Below, one piece after another: positions 6,798 through 15,825 of a stretch of DNA of 51,888 nucleotides. This DNA comes from JBGSYN01 sp041750975. GTDB taxonomy: Bacteria > Pseudomonadota > Alphaproteobacteria > Geminicoccales > Geminicoccaceae. Position 1 is the first letter of the stretch, and every line of letters starts with the position of its first letter. Position numbers and translations under genes: made by a program. The notes below the pieces were generated by a model. The model searched no databases. It saw nothing but the letters and a program-made list of their open reading frames with translations, and was not told the origin of the DNA. The stretch covers positions 1 to 51,888 of the forward strand of contig JBGSYN010000129.1 of NCBI GenBank assembly GCA_041750975.1. Reading direction: 5' to 3'.

Positions 6798-8897
6798 TCA
6801 GTGAACGGTTGCGAGAGCCGACAATATCAATAGCGCCACGATATTGATGATCTTGATCATCGGATTGATCGCGGGGCCTGCGGTGTCCTTGTAGGGGTCA
6901 CCTACGGTGTCGCCGGTGACCGCGGCTTTATGCGCCTCGGAGCCCTTGCCGCCGTAATTGCCATCCTCGATGTATTTCTTGGCATTGTCCCAGGCACCTC
7001 CTCCCGAGGTCATCGAGATCGCAACGAAGATCCCGGTGACGATCGTTCCGAGGAGCAACGCGCCCAAGGTGGTAAAGCCTGCGGCCGGCCCCGCAATGAA
7101 CGAAATCACGAAATACACCACGATCGGGGCGAGGACCGGCAACAGTGAGGGAATGATCATCTCGCGAATGCCCGCCTTGGTCAGCATGTCGACGGCCCGC
7201 TTGTAGTCCGGGCGGACCGTGCCTTCCATGATCCCCGGGTTCTCCTTGAACTGCCGCCTGACCTCCTCGACGATGGCGCCGGCAGCACGGCCGACCGCCA
7301 TCATGCCCAAGGAGCCGAACAGATAGGGCAGCATGCCGCCGATGAAGAGGCCGACCACGACAAAGGGATCGGAGAGCGAGAAGGTGACGTTCAGATCAGG
7401 GAAGAAGTACTTCAGATCCTGGACGTAGGCCGCGAACAATACGAGAGCGGCGAGTGCCGCGGAGCCGATGGCATAGCCCTTGGTGACGGCTTTGGTGGTG
7501 TTGCCGACGGCATCCAGCGCATCGGTCGTTACTCGAACGTTGGCCGGCAAATCCGCCATTTCGGCGATGCCACCCGCATTGTCCGTGACGGGACCGTAAG
7601 CATCGAGAGCGACCACGACGCCGGTGAGGGCGAGCATGCTGGTCGCGGCGATGGCAATGCCATAGAGGCCGGCGCTGAGATAGGCGCAGAGAATGCCCGC
7701 GCAGATCACCAGCACCGGCAAGGCCGTCGCTTCCATCGACACCGCGAGGCCCTGGATGATGTTGGTGCCATGGCCCGTGGTCGAGGCCTTGGCGATCCCC
7801 CTGACCGGCTTGTGGGCGGTCGAGGTGTAATAATCCGTGATCCACATCAGGAGACCGGTAACACCCAGACCTACGAGCGTGCAGAGATAGATGTTCCAGC
7901 TCTTGAAGGCGCTCTCACCTGTGCCGTATTCGGTGTTGAGGCCCAGCACCAGAAGCGTGAAAGGGATGAGTGCCACGGCCGAGATCCCGGCGGCGGCCCA
8001 AAAGCCCTTGTAGAGGGCGTTCATGATGTTGTTGGACGAGCCGAGCTTGACGAAATAGGTGCCGGCGATCGAGGCCAGAAGGCAGATGCCGCCAATCACG
8101 AGCGGGTAGAGCATCAAGGTTGCGGCCTGAGCGCCCTCAAAGAAGATCGCACCCAGGAGCATCGTCGCGACCACGGTCACGGCATAGGTCTCGAACAGAT
8201 CGGCGGCCATGCCGGCGCAGTCGCCGACATTGTCGCCCACATTATCGGCAATCGTCGCCGGATTGCGCGGATCGTCCTCGGGGATGCCGGCTTCGACCTT
8301 GCCGACCAGATCGGCGCCGACATCGGCCCCCTTGGTGAAGTTGCCGCCGCCGAGACGCGCGAAGATCGAAATCAAGGAAGCGCCGAACGACAGGCCGACC
8401 AGGGCCTCCAGGATCATCCGCTGCTCGGCGCCGGCGAGCAGAAGAATGCCATAATAAAGAGAGACGCCGAGTAGCCCCAGCGACACGACCAGCATGCCGG
8501 TGATGGCGCCGGACTTGAAGGAGACGTCGAGCCCGCCGGCAAGGCCTTTGTCGGCGGCCGCCTGCGCCGTCCTGACATTCGCCTGGACGGAGGTGTTCAT
8601 GCCGATATAGCCGGCACAGCCCGACAACACGGAGCCGATGATGTAGCCAATCCCGACCGGAATCCCGAGAAAGACGGCCAGCAGAAGAAAGATGACGACG
8701 CCGACGACGGCGATCGTCATATATTGACGGTTCAGGTAGGCGGTGGCCCCTTCCTGAATGGCGCCGGCAATTTCCTGCATGCGCTCATTGCCGGCCGGCA
8801 TGGCCAGGACCAGCCGGCGCGTTTGAATCCCGTAGACGACGCCTGCGACACCGCAGCCGATTATGGCGACATAGAGCACCCACTCCAATACCGACAT
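6798..8897 (-). CDS. hppA: Proton-translocating inorganic pyrophosphatase, potassium-independent type
   Basis: A 699-residue inner-membrane pump with many hydrophobic segments that couples hydrolysis of pyrophosphate to proton export. The substrate-binding loops are present: GGGNFTKGADVGADLVGKVE, then DNVGDNVGDCAGMAADL in the middle, and DTVGDPYKDTAGPAINP near the C-terminus. The motif GNTTKAVTKGYAIGSAAL has Lys where potassium-dependent pumps have Ala, which in known enzymes replaces the potassium ion. Length is typical. It is transcribed alone; downstream lies a 184-bp gap to bamE with no clear terminator. Confidence 0.96.
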   Translation of the reverse strand: MSVLEWVLYVAIIGCGVAGVVYGIQTRRLVLAMPAGNERMQEIAGAIQEGATAYLNRQYMTIAVVGVVIFLLLAVFLGIPVGIGYIIGSVLSGCAGYIGMNTSVQANVRTAQAAADKGLAGGLDVSFKSGAITGMLVVSLGLLGVSLYYGILLLAGAEQRMILEALVGLSFGASLISIFARLGGGNFTKGADVGADLVGKVEAGIPEDDPRNPATIADNVGDNVGDCAGMAADLFETYAVTVVATMLLGAIFFEGAQAATLMLYPLVIGGICLLASIAGTYFVKLGSSNNIMNALYKGFWAAAGISAVALIPFTLLVLGLNTEYGTGESAFKSWNIYLCTLVGLGVTGLLMWITDYYTSTAHKPVRGIAKASTTGHGTNIIQGLAVSMEATALPVLVICAGILCAYLSAGLYGIAIAATSMLALTGVVVALDAYGPVTDNAGGIAEMADLPANVRVTTDALDAVGNTTKAVTKGYAIGSAALAALVLFAAYVQDLKYFFPDLNVTFSLSDPFVVVGLFIGGMLPYLFGSLGMMAVGRAAGAIVEEVRRQFKENPGIMEGTVRPDYKRAVDMLTKAGIREMIIPSLLPVLAPIVVYFVISFIAGPAAGFTTLGALLLGTIVTGIFVAISMTSGGGAWDNAKKYIEDGNYGGKGSEAHKAAVTGDTVGDPYKDTAGPAINPMIKIINIVALLILSALATVH

Positions 8898-9496
8898 TCT
8901 CTCTTCCTTAGTTGATTATGACGACTGGGTTGATCATTGGGCTCCATGGCGATGCCAGGGACCGCCGGAAAGGAGCCTTCATTATCATCGCGCTCGCGGC
9001 ATCTCTGCGCCGCGCCAGCATTATGCAAGGCATCTCCCTTTAGACGCAGCATCGTGCCGTGTCCACGAACTGCGGCCATTTCTCTCAAGTTCCTTTGAAG
9101 GATCACAAACCAACGCCGATGGCCCTGCAATTGCTTCATCAAGACCCAACGCCGTTATAGAGTGATGCAGTCTAAAGGGGCATTTGGGGAGATCGAGGCT
9201 TGGGTTTGCAGGAAAGGACAGCGCTCTCACGCGCGGCGGACAACCTTGTGGCCGAGCACTTCGTGTTCGAGCCCAGATCCCCCGGATCAAAGAGCTCGCC
9301 CGATATTCAATGATCCGGGCCGCGTCGGGGATGCTTTCCTGCGTTACCGCCCGACGGGAGCCTATCGGCTTTCATTTGTTGCTCGAGCAATTCCCGGCGC
9401 CGATGTATCGGCTCCTGCTGGTGAGGCTTGGCGCAATAGTGCCCGCCCATTTCATCTTCGTGGTCGTCGGTCGTATCGGCGTGGAGCATTAGGCTT
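8898..9496. other. 599-bp stretch without a convincing gene
   Basis: This gap separates the divergent hppA and dpaL-like genes. Short open frames exist on both strands (for example 9184-9492 plus), but none has a recognisable domain, ribosome-binding site or family resemblance. It should hold promoters for both neighbours; I could not identify a strong -35/-10 pair or a sigma-54 site. Confidence 0.5.
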
Positions 9497-10642
9497 TTGC
9501 AATTGCCCGCCGCTATCCTGCCTCCCGCCTGCACACCGCAGGCGGGAACGCTGGTTCGGCGTGACCGGGACCCGTGGCCCGAGGATTTGCTCCCGCCAAA
9601 GGGATTCGACCGGGCCGCCGATGTCATCAGCGGTTGGGATGGCTACGCACCGACGCCGCTCCGCCATCTGTACGGACTTGCCGAAAGGCTTGGGGTCGGC
9701 GCCCTTTTTCTCAAAGACGAGAGCCCGCGGTTCGGCCTCGAGAGCTTCAAGGCGCTGGGCGGAGCCTATGCCGTGGGGTGCCTGGTGGTGGAGCACGGCC
9801 GGGACGTCACGGTGACCTGCGCCACGGACGGCAATCACGGCCGCTCGGTGGCCTGGGGTGCGGCGCGCGCCGGTTGCCGCTGCGTGATCTATGTCCACCG
9901 CCATGTCAGCGAGGGCAGGGCTTCAGCCATCGCCGCCTATGGTGCGGAAATCCGCCGCGCCGGCGCCAACTATCTGGAGAGCGTGCGGCAGGCGGCGGCC
10001 CATGGCTGGATCGTTGTCTCCGACACCTCCTATCCAGGCTATACGGAGATTCCGAAGCTCGTCATGCATGGCTATGGCCTGATGGCGGATGAAGCCTTCG
10101 ATCAGCTGCAGACCAGGCCGGATTTCGTCCTGATGCAGGGCGGTGTCGGCGGCCTGGCGGCGGCCGTGATCGCGCGGCTGCGCCAGCGCTTCGGCGAAGG
10201 CGGGCCGACCGTCATCATCGTCGAGCCGGATCGAGCGGCGTGTCTGCTGGCGAGTGCCGAGCGGGGAAGTTTGAGCGAGGTCGAGATCCTGGAGGAAACG
10301 GTCATGGCCGGGCTTTCCTGTAGCGAGCCTTCGCTGCTCGCCTGGGAGATCATCCGCGCCGGGGCCGACTGGTTCATGACGATCCCGGATCATGCGGCAG
10401 AGGCGACCATGCGCTGGCTCGCCCGGCCGGCAACCGCCGATGCGCCCTTGACGATCGGCGAGAGCGGTGTTGCGGGTCTGGCGGGCCTGATTGCGCTCGC
10501 CGCCTCATCGGAGAACCGCGCGCGCGTCGGCCTCGATGCTCGGAGCAAAGTTTTGGTATTTGGGACCGAAGGTGCGACGGACCCGGCAATTTATCAGCGC
10601 ATTGTCCAAGGCAGCACCGATTATGTGGGAGAAACGGAATGA
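9497..10642 (+). CDS. Diaminopropionate ammonia-lyase-like PLP enzyme
   Basis: A 381-residue fold-type II PLP enzyme closest in features to diaminopropionate ammonia-lyase (DpaL/YgeX), which turns 2,3-diaminopropionate into pyruvate and two ammonia. The PLP lysine lies in RFGLESFKALGGAYA, and the flanking GYAPTPL, KDESPRFG, TDGNHGRSVAWGA and MQGGVGGLAAAV (phosphate-binding glycine loop) are the family blocks. Related beta-eliminating lyases cannot be fully excluded. The TTG start at 9497 is the least certain part; a strong hairpin (9524-9546) lies just inside it. The stop overlaps the next start by four bases (ATGA), so the lyase and carbamoylase are coupled. Confidence 0.85.
   Translation: MQLPAAILPPACTPQAGTLVRRDRDPWPEDLLPPKGFDRAADVISGWDGYAPTPLRHLYGLAERLGVGALFLKDESPRFGLESFKALGGAYAVGCLVVEHGRDVTVTCATDGNHGRSVAWGAARAGCRCVIYVHRHVSEGRASAIAAYGAEIRRAGANYLESVRQAAAHGWIVVSDTSYPGYTEIPKLVMHGYGLMADEAFDQLQTRPDFVLMQGGVGGLAAAVIARLRQRFGEGGPTVIIVEPDRAACLLASAERGSLSEVEILEETVMAGLSCSEPSLLAWEIIRAGADWFMTIPDHAAEATMRWLARPATADAPLTIGESGVAGLAGLIALAASSENRARVGLDARSKVLVFGTEGATDPAIYQRIVQGSTDYVGETE
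9524..9546 (+). promoter_or_regulatory. Perfect 9-bp hairpin at the start of the lyase gene
   Basis: CCCGCCTGC (9524-9532) is fully complementary to GCAGGCGGG (9538-9546) with a five-base loop ACACC. In RNA this would be very stable. It sits about 25 bases after the proposed TTG start, so it could limit translation, or show that the true start is placed differently. Confidence 0.45.
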
Positions 10643-11547
10643 CACGAGAGATGATCGTCGCGGCGGCACAAATGGGGCCGATCGCCCGCGAGGAAAGCCG
10701 CCAGCATGTGGTCTCGCGCCAGCTCCAACTTCTCGAGGAGGCCCATGCACGGGGCGCCGATCTCGTCGTCTATCCCGAATTGGCGCTCACCACCTTCTTC
10801 CCACGCTGGTGGATGGCTGACGAAGCCGAGCAACTGGCGTTCTTCGAGACGGAAATGCCCAACGCCGCCACCCGGCCCTTGTTCGAGCGAGCCAACGAAC
10901 TCGGGATCGGCTTCTATCTGGGCTACGCCGAGCTCACGCTGGAGAAGCGGCGCTTCAATACCTCGATCCTGGTCGACAAATCCGGCAACATCGCCGGCAA
11001 ATATCGCAAGGTGCATCTGCCGGGTCATGCCGAATATGAGGAATGGCGGCCGTTCCAGCATCTCGAGAAGGGCTATTTCGAACCCGGCGATCTGGGCTTT
11101 CCGGTGTTCGAGACGATGGGCGGCAAGATGGGCATGTGCATCTGCAACGATCGCCGCTGGCCCGAGACCTACCGGGTGATGGGCCTCCAGGGCGTCGAGA
11201 TCGTCATGCTCGGCTATAACACGCCGCAGCATTACCCCAACGTCCCCGAGCACGATCATCTGCAAAATTTCCACAATCATCTGGTGATGCAATCGGGCGC
11301 CTATCAGAACGGCACCTGGGTGATCGGCGTCGCCAAATGCGGTGTCGAGGAAGGCTGCATGCTGATCGGCCAGAGCTGCATCATTGCGCCCACCGGCGAG
11401 ATCGCCGCGATGTGCACGACGCTCGAGGACGAGATCGCAATCGCCAAGGTCGATCTCGAGCAGTGCCGCCGACTCAAGGAGAACATGTTCAATTTCGCGC
11501 TGCACCGGCAGCCGCATCACTATGGTCTCATCACCAAGATTGGCTAA
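10639..11547 (+). CDS. N-carbamoyl-D-amino-acid hydrolase (D-carbamoylase, nitrilase superfamily)
   Basis: A 302-residue cytoplasmic amidohydrolase that splits N-carbamoyl-D-amino acids into the D-amino acid, CO2 and ammonia. The nitrilase triad is clear: Glu47 in VVYPELALTTFFPRW, Lys124 in KYRKVHLPGH and Cys169 in GMCICNDRRWPE. The whole protein follows the Agrobacterium D-carbamoylase pattern as I remember it (LGYAEL, KRRFNTSILVDKSG, YFEPGDLGFPV, GYNTPQHYPNVPEHDH, HRQPHHYGLI). That makes D-carbamoylase a better call than beta-ureidopropionase or formamidase. It overlaps the lyase gene by four bases and is followed after 143 bp by urtA. Confidence 0.92.
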   Translation: MTREMIVAAAQMGPIAREESRQHVVSRQLQLLEEAHARGADLVVYPELALTTFFPRWWMADEAEQLAFFETEMPNAATRPLFERANELGIGFYLGYAELTLEKRRFNTSILVDKSGNIAGKYRKVHLPGHAEYEEWRPFQHLEKGYFEPGDLGFPVFETMGGKMGMCICNDRRWPETYRVMGLQGVEIVMLGYNTPQHYPNVPEHDHLQNFHNHLVMQSGAYQNGTWVIGVAKCGVEEGCMLIGQSCIIAPTGEIAAMCTTLEDEIAIAKVDLEQCRRLKENMFNFALHRQPHHYGLITKIG

Positions 11548-11628
11548 TCTTTAGGCAATCTTGGTTGATCTGCCTTATTTTCAGGCTTAAGCTCATGGTG
11601 TAGCAGCCTTGATGCCGAAAATTGAGGC

Positions 11629-11644
11629 TGGCACGGATCTTGAT
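11629..11644 (+). promoter_or_regulatory. Putative sigma-54 (RpoN) promoter of the urt operon
   Basis: TGGCACG (11629-11635), four bases, then TTGAT (11640-11644) matches the RpoN consensus TGGCACG-N4-TTGC(A/T) at all positions except one. It lies 46 bp before the urtA start codon, a normal distance. Urea transporters are commonly under NtrC/RpoN nitrogen control, which supports the call. I did not find a convincing NtrC dimer site. Confidence 0.65.
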
Positions 11645-11690
11645 GCTCTCCGCACGAACAACTGAAAAATCCAAACGGAGGGCAGAGTTC

Positions 11691-12980
11691 ATGAAAAAAT
11701 TTATGCAGGCCGCTTGTTGCGGCACGGCGATGACGATGATCGCCGTTACCGCCAGCTGGGCGCAGGAAGGCGAGCCGATCAAAGTCGGCATCCTGCATTC
11801 GCTGTCGGGCACGATGGCGATCAGCGAGACGACGCTCAAGGACGTGATGTTGATGCTGATCGAGCAGCAGAACGAGAAGGGTGGCGTGCTCGGCCGGCCG
11901 CTCGAGGCGGTGGTCGTCGATCCCGCTTCCGATTGGCCGCTCTTTGCCGAGAAGGCCCGCGAACTGATCGAGGTCGACGGCGTTGCCGCTACCTTCGGCT
12001 GCTGGACCTCGGTGTCCCGCAAATCGGTGCTGCCGGTATTCGAGGAACTGAACAGCCTCTTGTTCTACCCGGTGCAGTACGAGGGCGAGGAAAGCTCGAA
12101 GAACGTCTTCTATACCGGTGCTGCCCCCAATCAGCAGGCCATTCCCGCGGTCGATTATCTACGCGACGAAGAGGGCGTGGAACGCTGGGTGCTCGCCGGC
12201 ACCGACTATGTCTATCCGCGTACGACCAACAAGATTCTCGAGACCTACCTCCTTGATCAAGGCGTTGCCCCGGAAGACATCATGATCAACTACACCCCGT
12301 TCGGCCATGCCGACTGGCAGTCGATCGTCTCGGAAATCAACAGCTTCGGTTCCTCCGGCAAGAAGACGGCGGTGGTTTCGACCATCAATGGCGACGCCAA
12401 CGTGCCCTTCTATAAGGAACTCGCCAATCAGGGCATCGATGCCGCGGACATCCCCGTGGTCGCCTTTTCCGTCGGTGAGGAAGAACTTGCAGGACTCGAC
12501 ACCGAGCCGCTGGTCGGCCACCTCGCCGCCTGGAATTATTTCATGAGCGTCGACACGCCGGAAAACGCCGAGTTCATCGAGACCTGGCACGAATTCATCG
12601 GCAATGAGGATCGGGTCACCAACGATCCGATGGAAGCCCATTACATCGGCTTCAATATGTGGGTCGAAGCGGTCGAGAAGGCCGGCACCACCGATCCGGA
12701 CAGCGTGATCGATGCGATCGTCGGCGTCACCGTGCCGAACCTCACCGGTGGCTTGTCGGCGATGATGCCGAACCATCACATCACCAAGCCGGTGCTGATC
12801 GGCGAGATCCAGGATGACGGCCAGTTCGAGACCGTGGCGGAAACGCCGGGCCTCGTCGTCGGTGACGCCTGGTCCGATTATCTGCCCGATTCAAGGGATC
12901 TCATCGCCGACTGGCGTTTCCCGATGAGTTGCGGAAACTACAATGTCGTGGCTGGGAAATGCGGCGGTAAGGGTTCCTGA
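11691..12980 (+). CDS. urtA: Urea ABC transporter, periplasmic substrate-binding protein
   Basis: A 429-residue binding protein with an N-terminal signal peptide (MKKFMQAACCGTAMTMIAV to about residue 24, ASWA). The mature part is a near-canonical UrtA: KVGILHSLSGTMAISETTLK, FGCWTSVSRKSVLPVFEEL, NVFYTGAAPNQQAIPAVDYL, INYTPFGHADWQ, VSTINGDANVPFYKEL and AHYIGFNMWVEAVEKAGTTD. It would deliver urea (or a close analogue) to UrtBC in the inner membrane. The ATG at 11691 is chosen because of the AGGGCAG ribosome site eight bases upstream and the signal peptide. A hairpin follows the stop codon. Confidence 0.97.
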   Translation: MKKFMQAACCGTAMTMIAVTASWAQEGEPIKVGILHSLSGTMAISETTLKDVMLMLIEQQNEKGGVLGRPLEAVVVDPASDWPLFAEKARELIEVDGVAATFGCWTSVSRKSVLPVFEELNSLLFYPVQYEGEESSKNVFYTGAAPNQQAIPAVDYLRDEEGVERWVLAGTDYVYPRTTNKILETYLLDQGVAPEDIMINYTPFGHADWQSIVSEINSFGSSGKKTAVVSTINGDANVPFYKELANQGIDAADIPVVAFSVGEEELAGLDTEPLVGHLAAWNYFMSVDTPENAEFIETWHEFIGNEDRVTNDPMEAHYIGFNMWVEAVEKAGTTDPDSVIDAIVGVTVPNLTGGLSAMMPNHHITKPVLIGEIQDDGQFETVAETPGLVVGDAWSDYLPDSRDLIADWRFPMSCGNYNVVAGKCGGKGS

Positions 12981-13004
12981 CGAGTTGCCTCCCTGATGAC
13001 TGGC

Positions 13005-13035
13005 CGGAGGGTGCTCGCACCCTCCGCCTTTTTTT
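13005..13035 (+). terminator. Intrinsic terminator/attenuator between urtA and urtB
   Basis: GGAGGGTG (13006-13013) pairs perfectly with CACCCTCC (13018-13025) around the loop CTCG, followed by GCC and seven T residues (13029-13035). This is a textbook Rho-independent terminator. Because it lies inside the operon, it probably acts as a partial terminator giving more binding protein than permease, a common design in ABC importers. Confidence 0.85.
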
Positions 13036-13069
13036 GAAGGCCCGGAACCGTAGGGGAAGACAGAACCGC

Positions 13070-14686
13070 ATGACGTCGATCGCGCGCCTCGTCGCCATCC
13101 TGGTGGCATTGCTGGGATGGGTCCATTCGGCCGGCGCCGACGAGCTTGGCGATCTGATCCAGTCTTTCGCCGAAGCCGATGGCTATGACGAGATGGAGGT
13201 GCTGATCGAGCGGGTCGCAGCCACCGGCGACAATCGCGCGGCACCCGTCCTCGACGCCCTGGGCGAGCGCGATCTCGTTATCCGCAAGAGCGACAACCAG
13301 ATCGTAATCGCCGTCAAGGATGGCCGCGATTTTCGGCTTTTGGAGCCGCTCAGCCTGGAAGTCCTGATCGAGGATGCGGGCAGCCGCGACTTCGAATCCC
13401 TGCGGGTCAATAACCGGATCCGTCGGGCCATTCGTCTGGCACGGGGAACGCTGACCCTGCGCAATCCTGACCCGAACGTCCGCCTTAGGGCGGCGTCCGC
13501 GATCTTTACAAGCCGGGACGCGGACGCGATCGAGCCGCTGGAAATCGCACTCGCCGAGGAGCCCGATCCGCGAGTGCGCTCGGCGATGCAGGAAGCCCAT
13601 GCGGCAGCGCTGCTCAACACCGATGCCGAGGAAGTGCTAAAGGTCGAAGCCATCGAAACGCTGGCGCAACGCGGCGACCGCGATGCCATGAGCGTCCTCT
13701 TGGGCCTCAACCGGGCGGAAGCGTCGCCGGTGATCACGGAGGCGGCGGACAAGGCCATCGGCGCCATCCAGCGAAATCTCCAATTCTGGCGGATCGGCCA
13801 GAACCTCTGGTATGGACTGTCGCTCGGCTCGGTGCTGCTGCTGGCGGCGATCGGCCTTGCCATCACCTTCGGCGTTATGGGCGTCATCAATATGGCGCAT
13901 GGCGAGATGGTCATGCTCGGCGCTTATACGACCTTCGTCGTGCAGGAGGTGATCAGGCAGAATGCGCCCTGGCTGTTCGATGCCTCCTTGATGATCGCGA
14001 TCCCGCTCGCCTTTCTGGTTGCAGCCCTGATCGGCATCCTCATCGAGCGTTGCGTCATCAGATATCTCTATGGCCGGCCGCTCGAGACCCTGCTCGCAAC
14101 CTGGGGCATCTCGCTGATCCTGCAGCAATTGGTGCGGACCCTTTTCGGACCGAGCAATCGCGAGGTCGGCAACCCCAGCTGGATGTCGGGCGCCTTCGAG
14201 GTCGGTCAGCTGGCGATCACCTACAGCCGGCTCTGGACCTTCGTCTTCGCGATCACGGTCTTTCTCGGGCTGATCCTGATCCTTCGGGCCACCCGCTTCG
14301 GCCTCGAAATGCGGGCAGTGACCCAAAACCGGCGGATGGCGGCCTCCATGGGCATCGCCACGACGCGGGTCGACGCGTTGACCTTTGGCCTCGGCTCGGG
14401 CGTTGCCGGTCTTGCCGGTGTTGCCATTTCGCAGCTCGACAATGTCAGCCCCAATCTCGGCCAGGGCTATATCATCGACAGTTTCACGGTGGTGGTGTTC
14501 GGCGGTGTCGGCAATCTCTGGGGGACCATAACCGGTGCGATGACGCTCGGCGTCGTCAACAAGCTGCTCGAGCCCTATGCGGGAGCCGTGCTCGGCAAGA
14601 TCCTGGTCCTGATCGGCATCATCCTCTTCATCCAGAAGCGTCCGCGCGGCCTCTTTGCGCTGCGCGGACGCGCGCTCGAGGCCTGA
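13070..14686 (+). CDS. urtB: Urea ABC transporter permease UrtB
   Basis: A 538-residue inner-membrane permease of the branched-chain amino acid (LivH) type. The first 230 residues form a signal/anchor (SIARLVAILVALLGWVHSAGA) and a long extracytoplasmic region with HEAT-like alpha-helical stretches (RLRAASAIFTSRDADAIEPL), typical of UrtB but not LivH. The membrane domain begins about residue 245 (FWRIGQNLWYGLSLGSVLLL) and carries GVINMAHGEMVMLGAYTTFV and the C-terminal GGVGNLWGTITGAMTLGVVN. The start ATG 13070 follows an AGG-containing leader just after the attenuator. Confidence 0.96.
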   Translation: MTSIARLVAILVALLGWVHSAGADELGDLIQSFAEADGYDEMEVLIERVAATGDNRAAPVLDALGERDLVIRKSDNQIVIAVKDGRDFRLLEPLSLEVLIEDAGSRDFESLRVNNRIRRAIRLARGTLTLRNPDPNVRLRAASAIFTSRDADAIEPLEIALAEEPDPRVRSAMQEAHAAALLNTDAEEVLKVEAIETLAQRGDRDAMSVLLGLNRAEASPVITEAADKAIGAIQRNLQFWRIGQNLWYGLSLGSVLLLAAIGLAITFGVMGVINMAHGEMVMLGAYTTFVVQEVIRQNAPWLFDASLMIAIPLAFLVAALIGILIERCVIRYLYGRPLETLLATWGISLILQQLVRTLFGPSNREVGNPSWMSGAFEVGQLAITYSRLWTFVFAITVFLGLILILRATRFGLEMRAVTQNRRMAASMGIATTRVDALTFGLGSGVAGLAGVAISQLDNVSPNLGQGYIIDSFTVVVFGGVGNLWGTITGAMTLGVVNKLLEPYAGAVLGKILVLIGIILFIQKRPRGLFALRGRALEA

Positions 14687-14700
14687 GGGATGGAAGCCCA

Positions 14701-15825
14701 ATGACCGCCCTCGGCAAGCTTCAGCGCCGTTGGCCCATCAGTGCCGTCGTCATTCCGGCAATCCTGATCGCCTTGGCAGTCATCGTCCCGATCCTGCATC
14801 TGCAGACCGGCCAGATCCCGACGCATTATGTGAGCCTGTTCGGCAAATACCTGTCTTATGCGATGCTGGCCTTGAGCATCGATCTCGTCTGGGGCTTTGC
14901 CGGCATCCTCTCGCTCGGCCACGGCGCCTTCTTCGCGCTCGGCGGCTATGCGATGGGCATGTATCTGATGCGCCAGATCGGCGCGCGCGGGGTTTATGGC
15001 GACCCGGTACTGCCCGACTTCATGGTGTTCCTCAACTACGACGCCCTGCCCTGGTACTGGCTCGGCTTGGACAGCTTCCCCTTTGCGGCCCTCATGGTGA
15101 TGCTGGTGCCGGGCCTCCTGGCTTTTGCCTTCGGCTGGTTCGCCTTTCGCTCGAGGGTCACCGGCGTTTATCTCTCGATCATCAGCCAGGCCATGACGTT
15201 CGCGCTCCTTCTGGCCTTTTTTCGAAACGATATGGGCTTCGGCGGCAATAACGGCTTGACCGACTTCAAGGACATTCTGGGCTTCGACATCCAGGCCAAG
15301 GCCACCCGCTCCGCACTTTTCGCCGCCACCGCCGTCTGCCTGGCGCTCGCCTACATCCTGTGCGTCTGGCTTACGACCTCGCGCTTCGGCAAGGTCCTCA
15401 TCGCGATCCGCGATGCCGAAAGCCGCACCCGTTTTTGCGGCTACCGGGTCGAGCACTACAAACTCTTCGCCTGGACCGTCTCGGCCATGCTGGCAGGGAT
15501 CGGCGGCGCCCTCTACGTGCCCCAGGTCGGCATCATCAATCCCTCCGAATTCAGCCCCGCCAATTCGATCGAGGCGGTGGTCTGGGTGGCGCTCGGCGGC
15601 CGCGGCACGCTCTGGGGTGCCATTGTCGGTGCCGCCAGCGTCAATGCGCTCAAATCCTGGCTCACCGGTGCTTTTCCAGAGGTCTGGCTGTTTGCCCTCG
15701 GTGGGCTCTTCATCCTGGTCACGCTGTTCCTGCCGAAGGGCGTCGCCGGTCTCCTGAACCGCATCGGTGTCATCGAGACGCGGGCCACGCCCGCGCGTCT
15801 GCCGCGCGAGGAGCCCGCCGAGTGA
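14701..15825 (+). CDS. urtC: Urea ABC transporter permease UrtC
   Basis: A 374-residue LivM-type inner-membrane permease forming the second half of the transmembrane pore. Conserved parts are SIDLVWGFAGILSLGHGAFF, GGYAMGMYLMRQIG, GFGGNNGLTDFKDILGFD and RFCGYRVEHYKLFAWTVSAM. The ATG at 14701 lies 14 bases after urtB, and the TGA overlaps the GTG start of urtD (GTGA), so the genes are coupled. Length and topology are usual. Confidence 0.96.
   Translation: MTALGKLQRRWPISAVVIPAILIALAVIVPILHLQTGQIPTHYVSLFGKYLSYAMLALSIDLVWGFAGILSLGHGAFFALGGYAMGMYLMRQIGARGVYGDPVLPDFMVFLNYDALPWYWLGLDSFPFAALMVMLVPGLLAFAFGWFAFRSRVTGVYLSIISQAMTFALLLAFFRNDMGFGGNNGLTDFKDILGFDIQAKATRSALFAATAVCLALAYILCVWLTTSRFGKVLIAIRDAESRTRFCGYRVEHYKLFAWTVSAMLAGIGGALYVPQVGIINPSEFSPANSIEAVVWVALGGRGTLWGAIVGAASVNALKSWLTGAFPEVWLFALGGLFILVTLFLPKGVAGLLNRIGVIETRATPARLPREEPAE

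Noticed and set aside
9184..9492. A 102-codon plus-strand frame upstream of the lyase
   Set aside because: No family, no ribosome site, and no consistent codon signal; kept as part of the gene-free gap.
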